A stretch of 64,000 nucleotides of DNA from Ashinkailepas kermadecensis (taxonomy: Eukaryota > Arthropoda > Thecostraca > Neolepadidae): assembly GCA_034440615.1 (NCBI GenBank), contig JAOTOM010004016.1, forward strand, positions 124,001-188,000, written 5' to 3'. Positions 1 through 12,735 of the stretch are shown piece by piece; the first letter of the stretch is position 1, and the number at the start of each line of letters is the position of its first letter. The notes under the pieces were generated by a model that was not told the DNA's origin, ran no database searches, and saw only the letters and a list, made by a program, of their open reading frames with translations. A program made the translations under genes and the position numbers.

Positions 1-850
1 CCTAGCTACAGGATTTCAACGCCAGAGGTTCTACCAACTCCTCTGGCGGACTATTGTGGAACCATTTTTGACCAGCATAAAATGGTATTGCAATAGATTG
101 TAGCTGGGTTTGTGTTGTCTTAGGCCACCGCGCAATGTATGTAAATGAAAGGCCTGGGCCCGACCCGGAGTCACGGCCAACGGGCCTGAATCTGACCAGA
201 CGGTGCCGGAGAAGCACCTTGCAAACATTGGTATACAGGAGTCTTACCAATAAATGTACTATCATAGGGCTATAGCCTCGTGGATTCAAACGGATGTCAG
301 CGGAACGAGAGCCAGATAGCTAATATCTTTTCACCTGACTTTGGTATTGTAGAAAACCGCACCATTGTTGGCAACTGAAAGCAACCACATTGACATAATG
401 TCAGGCTTCAAAAATTTTGACTGAGATCTATCCACCTCAGCACCAATGGTGGCGGAGAACATGAATGGCATGCAATGACATGGTGAGCACCATTTATCGC
501 TCGTCACTGGTGCCCTGCTATAAGCATCATCAGTAAATATCATTTTCTTTTTGCCAATCAAATGATATGTCAGTGCGATACGGCAAGGTGTGCGATCAAC
601 CTAGTCGGCGGTATGGTGAATCTACGCACACCATGTTTGGAACACTCGAATTTCCATCCTGACGCGCCCAGTAACACCCTGACCCGCCACTGGAAGCAGT
701 CACATGTCCATGGCCTGGGGCGCCGGGACAGGCGGCGGCCGAATAGGGTTTGGCTGGAGGCTGTCAACGTGGAGGAGCGGTGGAGCCCGTGACACGCCGG
801 AAGCGGTGGAGAACACATGGGTCTGTGTATCAAGCGAATTGAAGCCGGGG
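1..850. other. Unrecognised non-coding stretch
   Basis: I see no recognisable domain, splice-flanked exon or RNA gene here. Open frames of 60-95 codons exist on both strands but have no recognisable motif or repeat structure. The stretch ends at the 39-bp minisatellite. Confidence 0.4.
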
Positions 851-1172
851 TCGCCACCGTCCAAGCATCGACAGTGAGCGTGGCTGGGACATCCATCGTC
901 CAAGTGTCGATGGTGCGAGTAGCCGGAACAGCCACCGCCCAAGTGTCGGTATTGGGCGTGGCCGGAACAGCCACCGCCCAAGTGTCGACAGTGCGAGTGG
1001 CCGGAACAGCCACCGCCCAAGTGTCGACTGTGGGCATGGCCGGGACAGCCACCGCCCAAGTGTCGACGGTGGGTGTGGCCGGGACAGCCACCGTCCGAGT
1101 GTCGACAGTGGGTGTGGCCAGGACAGCCACCGCCCAAGTGTCGACAGTGGGTGAGGCCGGGACAGCCATGGT
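851..1172. repeat. 39-bp minisatellite, about 8 copies
   Basis: The unit runs from one AAGTGTCGA to the next, followed by a GTGGCCGG and ACAGCCACCGCCC segment. Successive starts are 39 bp apart, for example 901 and 940. Units differ by a few substitutions. Because 39 is 13 codons, frames stay open across the array on both strands (up to 223 codons on minus), so those frames are not evidence of a gene. Confidence 0.9.
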
Positions 1173-4080
1173 CGTGCGCCGTGCATCCGCACTGACCGAG
1201 AGCTGTCTGACGGGACCGCCGCGGCTGGGTTCCCGGGCCATGACCTGTGGGTGGAGCCAGTTGTGGCCGGTCGACAGCGCGCCGACGGCCGTCCAGCGGG
1301 AACATCACAATTTGCAGTCCTCGAGTTGTTCACCAGATGGCAGCCCTGAGCGCCGAACTGGCCAATCTCCAGGCCTTGGCGCCCGGCGCGGGACAACTAC
1401 CGGTTTTCAGGTGGCGCAGGGGACCGCCGGCTTCCCCGACTGTCTCCCGATGACGGGATGACTCACCTCTCGGTGCTGATCCTGTTGCGGCTTCGGATAT
1501 CTGCAGCGACACTACTCAAACAGGCAGTAGGGCGGGCTAGCAGGAGGGATCGGTACCCTTTCCACGCAGCCTCAGGTAAACATAAAAATGTCCTTGGAAA
1601 GAAGCGCGCTTTTGGATTTAGTCCATCGTGTCTTTTGTGGGCACCCTTATTCATGGCGTCATCTTTTCAAATGCAAGTTAATGCCAGACGACAGTGCTAT
1701 CTGCATCTGATTACTGATTGGATGCGTTGGGCACATGTAGACTTCAAGCGGAAACCGTGACCCACAGCTTCAACCTGCCACAGTCCACTGCTTTCAGGTT
1801 ACGAAATTCCCTTGTGCTCGTGTAAAAAGTGTCTGCGAAACTGAGTTTGTTGTGGTGCATAACTTGTTCCATGATGTGTTCCATGATGTGTTCCATAACT
1901 TGTTCCATGTCGAACTTCTTGTCACAGAATAATGCAGCATTACATGCTGTTATCCAGTTCAGGCTGCTAAGCTTAAGCTTAGAATCAAGAGGTCAGTGTC
2001 CATTTCTCCTCACTCGGTGTTGACACGCAAAGTTTGATCAGCTACCTACCACGTGATGATAGGTATTAGTTTACGGGGACATTGATCCAGAAATTTAAAT
2101 ACGCGACTAACATTTGACACCTGTTCCCCGCTACAAAGACACCTCTGTATTCGTAGTTGCCAAGCCCGCCTGATTGCCAGAAGTATTCATATGGGATGCA
2201 TGAACAATTATGCCAAGCGACGGTGCGCTGCCACCTGTCGTTTTGCTATCGATGGTCGTGAGCGAACAGGCTGTTGTGGCATCCCTCGGACAGTGAGGGC
2301 TGGCATAAACCCTGAGGATGCATTTGGTGTCTATCTGTGCAGAACACCTGCACGTGCACTGCATTTAACCGCCGCAGGTCGGCCGGCTGTTTGGAAGTGT
2401 TAGTCTATGTGCCGGCTCTCCGTCACAGGTTCGGCACGTCCTGGTCCGGACGCCGGGACCACCAAGTCGTGATGAGCGGACAACCAAATCGACACGATGC
2501 GAGCATGGGCTGCCAGTGCTAGTTGATCGCCCCTGTCCACCGCCGCGTCCGCCCATTCGACCGTGTCCCGGAAACGTAATGTCGGGCATTGGCTCCTTTC
2601 AGTTCCATGCTTCCCAGTCGACACATTGACCCGGATCTTAAGGTTCAGTGGGAGCTACTTCAAGGCCTATTCGAATTTCTCTAGATTCCGAGATGCCCTT
2701 TTATAAATTGTATGTGGTGGTGGTGTGTTTTTCTTTCCTTCTGAGCTGTGTAGCCATAACTCGGAATATGTGTCACATTTGTCACATTCCGAACGAACTA
2801 TTCTGGCATTAAGGTTCAATCTCAGTCGGATTCAGTCGTTCCTGTGAATATGTATCCCAGCCTGATGCAAAACTTGACGAGCTTGGAACTTTCTCGACAA
2901 AGTCTCGGCTTTTGTTTACAACCCTAGCCGCCACCGTTATGATCAAATTCGCGATGCTAGGACGGACCTAGCCGTGTCTCCTTCCTCACCAACCCATCTC
3001 CCAGTGGCGTAGCGGGAGAGGCTGCAAGAAGGGTCGCTTCCCCAAGCAGCGACGAAGAGAGTGAACCAGCAATCAAGACAATGCACGAACGAATCCGAAC
3101 AAGCGCATCACTATTCATCATTGCTATTTATTGTATAATTTATGTGGACGAACCTTGGCCTTGATTTCTCAGCACCCTTCCATTCCTTGATCTGATACCT
3201 ACCCTTGTCCTTGTTTCAGTCTATTGAGCCGGCGCCGACTGGCTGCAGTGCTCTAGAATGCAACGTCCTTAATCCCTACGTCCTTTGCCATTCAGCTGAC
3301 TTATTTATTCACCTCCATCCTGTGCAATAATAGCCACCAGCTGCGTGGATGTACTTGTAAGTAAATAAATAAACAGCGAAATTGGATGCTTTTCTGTGCT
3401 GAAGTTTGACTATTGACCTCCAAAACATTCCAACCATTGAAAATATGCTACCTGATGTCAACAACAAGTTCGGAAATTATAAATGTAAATTGATAAGATA
3501 ACAAGACTGAGTAGTCCGAAAGTGTTCTAAAACATTAAGCGTGAATAGCATAGGGACAGCCAGTGACACTGGCGTACAATACAACTATAACCGCATCAAA
3601 GTATACATCCGCAAATATTCGGCGTGATAGCAACGAAAACATATGAAATCGAACTTCGCACAAACAGCAGACTGACAAATGGGCAGTTGAACCACAGACC
3701 ATGGGTTTGCTTACATGCAAACGCATATATTGTGGTTCAACCACGTAACACATCGCAGCATACTTTAATATCAATGTGTGAGCAAAAAGTAGCCTTACCT
3801 CGTGCCTCTTTCCACGAGGTTAATCATGACATCAGATTAGTGCAATGCCGAAAGTATTCATTGCCGTATTCTTCCCAACAGAGGTGTCACCTTGTATATA
3901 CTAATAGAGGTCATTGGCCCCTTCAATCATTGATTCCCCCTCCATCCACTCAGCAGACTAAAGATTAACCATTGGGCCTCTGGGTGTATGGTAGATAAAA
4001 AGTTTTCTAGGCAGTTTTGGCCATCAAAAAGGTCATTCCCCAATGAATTTTACAAAGTGACATCCACGCTTCCCTGCACT
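1173..4080. other. Unrecognised stretch with a 12-bp repeat at 1859-1906
   Basis: No gene, RNA or transposon family is recognisable. At 1859-1906 there are four copies of a 12-bp unit alternating between ATAACTTGTTCC and ATGATGTGTTCC. The open frame at 3624-3968 (+) has no motif I know. Confidence 0.4.
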
Positions 4081-7000
4081 TAGAAACACCCCTGGTAGGT
4101 CAGTTCCTACGTCTTAGAAACACCTCTGGTAGGTTAGTTCCTACGTCTTAGAAACACCTCTGGTAGGTTAGTTCCTACGTCTTAGAAACACCCCTGGTAG
4201 GTCAGTTCCTACGTCTTAGAAACACCTCTGGTAGGTTAGTTCCTACGTCTTAGAAACACCTCTGGTAGGTTAGTTCCTACGTCTTAGAAACACCTCTGGT
4301 AGGTTAGTTCCTACGTCTTAGAAACACCTCTGGTAGGTTAGTTCCTACGTCTTAGAAACACCCCTGGTAGGTCGTTCCTACGTCTGAACCTCTGGTAGGT
4401 TGTTCCCGTCTTGAAACACCCTGGTGGTGCCTCGTCTTGAAACCTCTGTGGTTAGTTCCACGTCTTAGAAACACCCCTGGTAGGTTGTTCCTACGTCTTG
4501 AACACCTCTGGTAGGTTGTTCCTACGTCTTAGAAACACCTTGGTAGGTTGTTCTACGTTTAGAAACACCTCTGGTAGGTGTTCCTACGTCTTAGAAACAC
4601 CTGTGGTTGTGTTTGACTTGTGTGTTTAGTTTGAACTCTGTAGTTGTCTGTTTATTGTGGTTGTTCTGTTTAACCCTTGTTTTTTACTTGTTGTTCTGTC
4701 TTACACCTCTGGTGGTTGTTCTACGTCTTAGAAACACCTTGGTGGTTGTCTCGTCTTAGAAACACCTCTGGTAGGTTAGTTCTCGTCTTGAAACACCTCT
4801 GGTAGGTTGTTAACCTCTGGTGGTTGTTGTTACCTGGTGGTTGTTCCTACGTCTTAGAAACACCTCTGGTAGGTTAGTTCCTACGTCTTAGAAACACCTC
4901 TGGTAGGTTAGTTCCTACCGTCTTAGAAACACCTCTGGTAGGTTAGTTCCTCTTAGAAAACCTCTGGTAGGTTAGTTCCTACGTCTTAGAAACACCTCTG
5001 GTAGGTTAGTTCCTACGTCTTAGAAACACCTCTGGTAGGTTAGTTCCTACGTCTTAGAAACACCTCTGGTAGGTTGTTCCTACCTGGTGGTTAGTTCCTC
5101 GTCTTAGAAACCTCTGGTAGGTTAGTTCCTACGTCTTAGAAACACCTCTGGTAGGTTAGTTCCTACGTCTTAGAAACACCTCTGGTGGTTAGTTCCTACT
5201 CTTGAAACACCTGGTAGGTAGTTCTCGTCTTAGAAACACCTCTGGTAGGTTAGTTCCTACGTCTTAGAAACACCTCTGGTAGGTGTTCCTCGTCTTGAAA
5301 CACCTCTGGTAGGTTAGTTCCTGTCTTACCCCCTGGTGGTTGTTCCTACGTCTTGAAACACCTCTGGTAGGTTAGTTCCTCGTCTTAGAAACACTCTGGT
5401 AGGTCGTTCCTCGTCTTAGAAACACCTCTGGTAGGTTAGTTCCTACGTCTTAGAAACACCTTGGTAGGTTAGTTCCTACGTCTAGAAACACCTCTGGTAG
5501 GTTGTTCCTACGTCTTAGAAACACCTCTGGTAGGTTAGTTCCTACGTCTTAGAAACACCCCTGGTAGGTTAGTTCCTACGTCTTAGAAACACCTCTGGTA
5601 GGTTGGTCCTACGTCTTAGAAACACCTCTGGTAGGTTGGTTCCCGTCTTAGAAACACCTCTGGTGGTTAGTTCCTCGTCTTAGAAACACCTCTGGTAGGT
5701 TGGTTCCTCGTCTTGAAACACCTCTGGTAGGTTAGTTCCTACCTCTGGTAGGTTAGTTCCTACGTCTTAGAAACACCTCTGGTAGGTTGTTCCTACGTCT
5801 TAGAAACACCTCTGGTAGGTTAGTTCCTACGTCTTAGAAACACCTCTGGTAGGTTAGTTCCTACCTCTGGTAGGTTAGTTCCTCGTCTTGAAACACCTCT
5901 GGTAGGTTAGTTCCTACGTCTTGAAACACCTCTGGTAGGTTAGTTCCTACCTCTGGTAGGTTAGTTCCTACGTCTTAGAAACACCTCTGGTAGGTTAGTT
6001 CCTACGTCTTAGAAACACCTCTGGTAGGTTAGTTCCTACGTCTTAGAAACACCTCTGGTAGGTTAGTTCCTAAGTCTTAGAAACACCTCTGGTAGGTTAG
6101 TTCCTACCTCTGGTGGTTAGTTCCTACGTCTTAGAAACACCTCTGGTAGGTTAGTTCCTCGTCTTAGAACACCTCTGGTAGGTTGGTTCCTACGTCTGGT
6201 GGTCGTTCCTACGTCTTAGAAACACCTCTGGTGGTTGTTCCCGTCTTAGAAACACTCTGGTGGGTTGGTTCCTACGTCTTAGAAACATCTCTGGTGGTTG
6301 GTTCCTACGTCTTAGAAACACCTCTGGTAGGTTAGTTCCTACGTCTTGAAACACCTCTGGTAGGTTGTTCCTACCTCTGGTAGGTTAGTTCCTACGTCTT
6401 AGAAACACCTCTGGTAGGTTAGTTCCTACGTCTTGAAACACCTCTGGTAGGTTAGTTCCTACCTCTGGTGGTTAGTTCCTCGTCTGGTAGGTCAGTTCCT
6501 CGTCTTAGAAACACCTCTGGTAGGTTAGTTCCTACGTCTTAGAAACACCTCTGGTAGGTTAGTTCCTACGTCTTAGAAACACCTCTGGTAGGTTAGTTCC
6601 TACGTCTTAGAAACACCTCTGGTAGGTTAGTTCCTACCTCTGGTAGGTTAGTTCCTACGTCTTAGAAACACCTCTGGTAGGTTAGTTCCTACGTCTTAGA
6701 AACACCTCTGGTAGGTTAGTTCCTACCTCTGGTAGGTTAGTTCCTACGTCTGGTAGGTCAGTTCCTACGTCTTAGAAACACCTCTGGTAGGTTAGTTCCT
6801 ACGTCTTAGAAACATCTCTGGTAGGTTAGTTCCTACGTCTTAGAAACACCTCTGGTAGGTTAGTTCCTACGTCTTAGAAACACCTCTGGTAGGTCAGTTC
6901 CTACGTCTTAGAAACACCTCTGGTAGGTTAGTTCCTACGTCTTAGAAACACCTCTGGTAGGTTAGTTCCTACCTCTGGTAGGTTAGTTCCTACGTCTGGT

Positions 7001-7109
7001 AGGTCAGTTCCTACGTCTTAGAAACACCTCTGGTAGGTTAGTTCCTACGTCTTAGAAACATCTCTGGTAGGTCAGTTCCTACGTCTGGTAGGTTAGTTCC
7101 TACGTCTTT
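4081..7109. repeat. 34-bp satellite array, about 3 kb
   Basis: The basic unit is 34 bp and contains TTAGAAACACCTCTGG and TAGGTTAGTTCCTACGTC. Starts at 4081 and 4115 show the period. Shorter units of about 20-21 bp, lacking the GTCTTAGAAACAC part, are interspersed, mostly after 5,740. The flanks (4,081-4,370 and after about 6,480) are regular. The interior, worst at 4,370-4,860, has many units missing single A bases after T. No coding potential. Confidence 0.95.
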
Positions 7110-8264
7110 CTTGGTGTGCGGTGATCTCGGCTCCTACTTCTTTTCAGCCGTTCACTCCTTGTGTGTACGGCTGATAAACGCATAGCAGAGAAGGCATATG
7201 TGGGAGGCATATGTGGGAGCTCTGGCTGCCGGCACAGAGGCAGGGCAAACCAGTCACATGCTGCTCCCGTTAGGTTGCAAAGGTTAGGGCATATACCAAG
7301 GGTCAGGGAGACTGCGGTGCCATCTGTCAATACAAAGCTTGTATGTAATGTCTATTGCATGGGATTAAGCACTCGTGGGAACATGTGAACAGCGAAAGCG
7401 GCTGTTCCACATCGTGATTTGAGGTAATTGTGACGATCGTATCGTCTAAGTTGGAATAGTGTGACTGTGACTCTCAAAGACGGGTACGCCTAGCGCTATG
7501 CATGGATACGGCATGCCACTGCGTGTGGAGTGGCTGTGCACGCGCCCAGTCGAACGCCTGCTCGCCAAGCGCCGTCTGGGTGCGGCTGCCCTGTGCGCGG
7601 TGTTGGTGGGCTCTTCCGGCACTGATCAGTCCACGCTGGTGCGGCTGCCCTGTGCGCGGTGTTGGGGGGCTCTTCCGGCACTGATCAGTCACGCTGGCGC
7701 GGCTGCCCTGTGCGCGGTGTTGGTGGGCTCTTCCGGCACTGATCAGTCCACGCTGGCAGCTGTCGCGCTGAGCAAACGTGCCATTATGCAACGGTGATAC
7801 GTTGAGTGCAGGCATTCATGCTGCCGCCACTCCAGACAGTGTCCAATGTTCCGAGCGATTCTCAGCCGGCTTTTATCGGACAACAATGCGGACAGTTCCC
7901 GATTGTGTGGGCAGGAAGCGTGCAGTCGAGGTGCCAATCGCACCGTTAGCTCGAATCAGATGCCACTCACTTCCGAAGTTGGCATATTACCTGAGCTGTG
8001 GGGAAAACTGATTTTATATTAAACTGGTTAAACTCTCTTAGTGGTATTAATAGAACTTGAACTACTACAGTTTCGAAAGTGAATCAAAATAACACTGACG
8101 TTATCACTCTTAGGGACGGCTAAAAAAACATGTGAAGAAGAGAAAAGCTGGAGAAAAAAAAACAGGTAGCATATTCGGAGGGCTGTCTCTGTTGTGGCTC
8201 CCCATCCAGTCAATTAATGCAGAGTTTGAACATTTAATGAGGATATCCGCCACAAGATAGTATC
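7110..8264. other. Spacer with a 59-bp tandem repeat at 7580-7756
   Basis: At 7580-7756 a GC-rich unit of 59 bp occurs three times (starts at 7581, 7640 and 7698, the last step one base short). It contains TGCGGCTGCCCTGTGCGCGG and CACTGATCAGTC. The rest of the stretch holds nothing recognisable. Confidence 0.6.
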
Positions 8265-9243
8265 TTAACACGCACACTGGAGGGGAGGGAGGGCGAAATC
8301 CGCCCACCCCTCCGGTTTTTCGTAAATAACTCCAGATTTTACTGGTCGATATACGCCACTTTTTGCGTACCTGCTCAGAAATGTCCTTCGCGTCGCTTAA
8401 AAGAAGAAAAATGAAAATCGGCCGAATTTTTTTCCGAGTTAGAGGCCGTTAAAGTCAACATATTTCGTAGCGCCATACCACAAAAATCGACGCTGATGCG
8501 CTTCCCGTAAATAGGCAAAAGGGAAGTGTTCTGGCAACACTAGCGATTTGTTTGATGTATATTGTTATGCTATATAGATTCAAGGACATGTTAGAACACC
8601 GAGGTCAAGTCAGGTTAAGTTCATGACACGTCAATGGAACCAAACTTGGTGAACTGGAAGGTTGTTATAAATGCAAATGACTGGCATGCGATTGATGTCA
8701 TTTTGCATGTTACTCCCTACACATCCTGAAAACTACTGTTTTATCATTGTGAACCTAAGCGTTTCCATACTTCATTCATGTACTTCACTCCTTTCTTCGT
8801 GAAGCCGATTGTGCCGGGACGCCCGCCGGACCAGTCGAGCGGGCGGCCTGGTTCTGGTAGCTGGAACAGGTAACCGACCTGTAAAGTGCTGATATATAGG
8901 TGACCTGATGTCAAATGACGGATCTATCAACTGTATTACATCATTAGCCATGTCTAAAACATCATTAATGCCCATTTTGTAGCATTTAAACACAATCGTA
9001 GCGATACATAACCATGTCAAGCCAAGCCACGCAAAACAAACAAAATGTGACATATGTGACCTCATTTGACCTTGAAGATATTGACCACAGATCATGAAAA
9101 TTGCACACAATAGAGTACTCTACCGTACCCATCCACCCTGAAAATTTAGTTAATCTAGCTCTAATAGGAGCCGAGATCTTAGGCGGCGGAATCCCCCCCT
9201 CCAGAGCGCATAATTTCCAGAGGCCCTCCAGGGCGCGTGTTAA
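8265..9243. mobile_element. TTAA-flanked non-autonomous DNA transposon, copy 1 (piggyBac-like MITE)
   Basis: The element is bounded by TTAA at 8265-8268 and 9240-9243. The left end reads TTAACACGCACACTGGAGGG; the reverse complement of the right end reads TTAACACGCGCCCTGGAGGG, giving a terminal inverted repeat of about 20 bp with two mismatches. TTAA target duplication is the hallmark of the piggyBac superfamily, so that is the inferred class. No transposase frame is present, hence non-autonomous. A homologous copy lies at 14,231-15,416. A second TIR-like motif sits just inside the right end. Confidence 0.8.
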
Positions 9244-9699
9244 CTAATATAGCCATGCACCGGCACAAAATAAACAGTTTGAAGCTTGACACAAATAAAT
9301 TTGCGTTAACAGTGATAAAAATTGTTTGCTGTTGGTCCGGATACTTTACAGAACATCGGGTACAAAGTTAAAGCAACCATGTCAATTGTAAAGCCTGTGC
9401 TTGTTTCCCCTAGTAGTTTCAAACTGTCGATATGGGTCGTGCCCTGTATTCCCGACACACAATACCTGTGTGCACCGCACCGCCCTCTGTTGCCCTGACC
9501 CACAACACCAGCCCCATGTAGCATTTTGCTTGGGGGGCGATCTCTCCACTCATGACCGTGACCCGCGGTCAAGTTGCATTTCCAATTGCTTAAGCATTGC
9601 TGGGGGCAAGGAGCTCGAAATGCTTAAATTTGGCCCCATTGGAGTCAATGGTACGACCTCCAGTCAAACATTGTTAGATGAGGCCCTGTCCACATCTGT
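9244..9699. other. Unrecognised spacer
   Basis: An 88-codon minus-strand frame (9306-9572) has no recognisable motif or splice context. Nothing else is seen before the next array. Confidence 0.35.
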
Positions 9700-12600
9700 G
9701 TGGCCCTCTGTAGTCCCGGTCCGCAGTATGTGTGTGTGTCTCGCCCTCTGTAGTCCCGGCCCGCAGTATGTATGTGTGCCACCCTCGGTAGTCCCGGTCC
9801 GCAGTATGTATGTGTGTCACCCTCTGTAGTCCCGGTCCGCAGTATGTGTGTGTGTGTCGCCCTCTGTAGTCCCGGCCCGCAGTATGTATGTGTGCCACCC
9901 TCGGTAGTCCCGGCCCGCAGTATGTATGTGTGCCACTCTCGGTAGTCCCGGTCCGCAGTATGTGTGTGTGTGTCACCCTCTGTAGTCCCGGCCCGCAGTA
10001 TGTATGTGTGCCACCCTCGGTAGTCCCGGTCCGCAGTATGTATGTGTGTCACCCTCTGTAGTCCCGGTCCGCAGTATGTGTGTGTGTGTCGCCCTCTGTA
10101 GTCCCGGCCCGCAGTATGTATGTGTGCCACCCTCGGTAGTCCCGGTCCGCAGTATGTATGTGTGTGTCACACTCTGCAGTCCCGGCCCGCAGTATGTATA
10201 TGTGTCGCCCTCTGTAGTTCCGGCCCGCAGTATGTGTGTGTGTGTGTCGCCCTCTGTAGTCCCGGCCCGCAATATGTATGTATGTCACCCTCTGTAGTCC
10301 CGGTCCGCAGTATGTGTGTGTGTGTGTGTCGCCCGCTGTAGTCCCGGTCCGCAGTATGTGTGTGTGTGTGTCACCCTCTGTAGTCCCGGCCCGCAGTATG
10401 TATATGTGTGTCACCCTCTGCAGTTCCGGCCCGCAGTGTGTATATGTGTCACCCTCTGTAGTTCCGGCCCGCAGTGTGTATGCGTCGTCCTCTGTAGTCC
10501 CGGCCCGCAGTATATATGTGTGTCGCCCTCTGTAGTTCCGGTCCGCAGTATGTATGTGTGTCACCATCTGTAGTCCCGGTCCGCAGTATGTATGTGTGTC
10601 ACCCTCTGTAGTCCCGGCCCGCAGTATGTATGTGTGTCACCCTCTGTAGTCCCGGCCCGCAGTTTATATGTGTGTCACCCTCTGTAGTCCCGGCCCGCAG
10701 TATATATGTGTGTCGCCCCCTGTAGTCCCAGCCCGCAGTATGTATGTGTGTCACCCTCTGTAGTCCCGGTCCGCAGTATGTGTGTGTGTGTATCGCCCGC
10801 TGTAGTCCCGGCCCGCAGTATGTATGTGTGTCACCCTCTGTAGTCCCGGTCCGCAGTATGTGTGTGTGTGTGTCACCCTCTGTAGTCCCGGCCCGCAGTA
10901 TGTATGTGTGTCACCCTCTGTAGTCCCGGTCCGCAGTATGTGTGTCCCCTCTTAGTCGGAGTGTGTGTCGCCCGCTGTAGTCCCGGCCCGCAGTATGTAT
11001 GTGTGTCACCCTCTGTAGTCCCGGTCCGCAGTATGTGTGTGTGTGTGTCACCCTCTGTAGTCCCGACCCGCAGTATGTATGTGTGTCACCCTCTGTAGTC
11101 CCGGTCCGCAGTATGTGTGTGTGTGTGTCGCCCGCTGTAGTCCCGGCCCGCAGTATGTATGTGTGTCACCCTCTGTAGTCCCGGTCCGCATGTGTGTCTT
11201 GTGTATTGTGTGTCACCCTCTGTAGTCCCGACCCGCAGTATGTATGTGTGTCACCCTCTGTAGTCCCGGTCCGCAGTATGTGTGTGTGTGTGTGTCGCCC
11301 GCTGTAGTCCCAGTCCGCAGTATGTGTGTGTGTGTGTCACCCTCTGTAGTGCCGGCCCGCAGTATGTATATGTGTGTCGCCCTCTGCAGTCCCGGCCCGC
11401 AGTATCTATGTGTGTCACCCTCTGTAGTCTCGGCCCGCAGTATGCATGTGTGTCGCCCTCTGTAGTTCCGGTCCGCAGTTTGCATGTGTGTCACCCTCTG
11501 CAGTCCCGGCCCGCAGTATATATGTGTGTCGCCCTCTGTAGTCTCGGCCCGCAGTATGTATGTGTGTCGCCCTCTGCAGTCCCGACCCGCAGTATGTATG
11601 TGTGTCACCCTCTGTAATCCCTGTCCGCAGTATGTATGTGTGTGTCGCCCGCTGTAGTCCCGGCCCGCAGTGTGTATGTGTGTCACCCTCTGTAGTTCCG
11701 ACCCGCAGTATGTATGTGTGTCACACTCTATAGTCCCGGTCCGCAGTATGTGTGTGTGTCACCCTCTGTAGTCCCGGTCCGCAGTATGTATGTGTGTGTC
11801 GCCCGCTGTAGTCCCGGCCCGCAGTATATATGTGTGCCACCCTCTGTAGTCCCGGCCCGCAGTATGTGTGTGTGTGTGTGTGTGTCACACTCTAGTCCCG
11901 GCCAGCAGTATGTATGTGTGTCACCCTCTGTAATCCCGGCCCGCAGTATATATGTGTGTCGCCCTCTGTAATTCCGGCCCGCAGTATGTATGTGTGCCAC
12001 CCTCGGTAGTCCCGGTCCGCAGTATGTATGTGTGTGTCGTACTCTGTAATCCCGGCCCGCAGTATATATGTGTGCCACCCTCTGTAGTCCCGACTCGCAG
12101 TATATATGTGTGTCACCCTCTGTAGTCCCGGTCCGCAGTATGTGTGTGTGTGTGTGTCACCCTCTGTAGTCCCGGCCCGCAGTATGCGTGTGTGTGTGTC
12201 GCCCTCTGTAGTCCCGGCCCGCAATATGTATGTGTGTCACCCTCTGTAGTCCCGGTCCGCAGTATGTGTGTGTGTGTGTCGCCCGTTGTAGTCCCGGTCC
12301 GCAGTATGTGTGTGTGTGTGTCACCCTCTGTAGTCCCGGCCCGCAGTATGTATATGTGTGTCGCCCTCTGCAGTCCCGGCCAGCAGTATGTATGTGTGTC
12401 GCCCTCTGCAGTCCCGGCCCGCAGTGTGTATGTGTGTCACCCTCTGTAGTTCCGGCTCGCAGTGTGTATGCGTCGTCCTCTGTAGTCCCGTCCCGCAGTA
12501 TATATGTGTGTCGCCCTCTGTAGTTCCGGTCCGCAGTATGTATGTGTGTCACCCTCTGTAGTCCCGGTCCGCAGTATGTATGTGTGTCACCCTCTGTAGT

Positions 12601-12735
12601 CCCGGCCCGCAGTATGTATGTGTGTCACCCTCTGTAGTCCCGGTCCGCAGTATGTATGTGTCTCGCCCTCTGTAGTCCCGGCCCGCAGTATGTATGTGTG
12701 TCGCCCTCTGTAGTCCCGGCCCGCAGTATGGATGC
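9700..12735. repeat. 38-bp minisatellite with variable GT run, about 3 kb
   Basis: The unit is TGTAGTCCCGGTCCGCAGTA followed by TGTATGTGTGTCACCCTC, 38 bp in the standard form. The internal (TG)n segment varies by several dinucleotides. Unit variants (CGG or CGA, GCCCGC or CACCCTC, ATATATG) recur in blocks, indicating higher-order structure. Two irregular spots, near 10,942 and 11,190, have scrambled units. Open frames inside it are by-products of the repeat. Confidence 0.95.

Noticed and set aside
4081..7109. CRISPR-like direct repeats
   Set aside because: Units are head-to-tail without unique spacers and the genome is eukaryotic; it is a satellite.
9306..9572. 88-codon minus-strand frame as an exon
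   Set aside because: No family recognised and no convincing splice sites.
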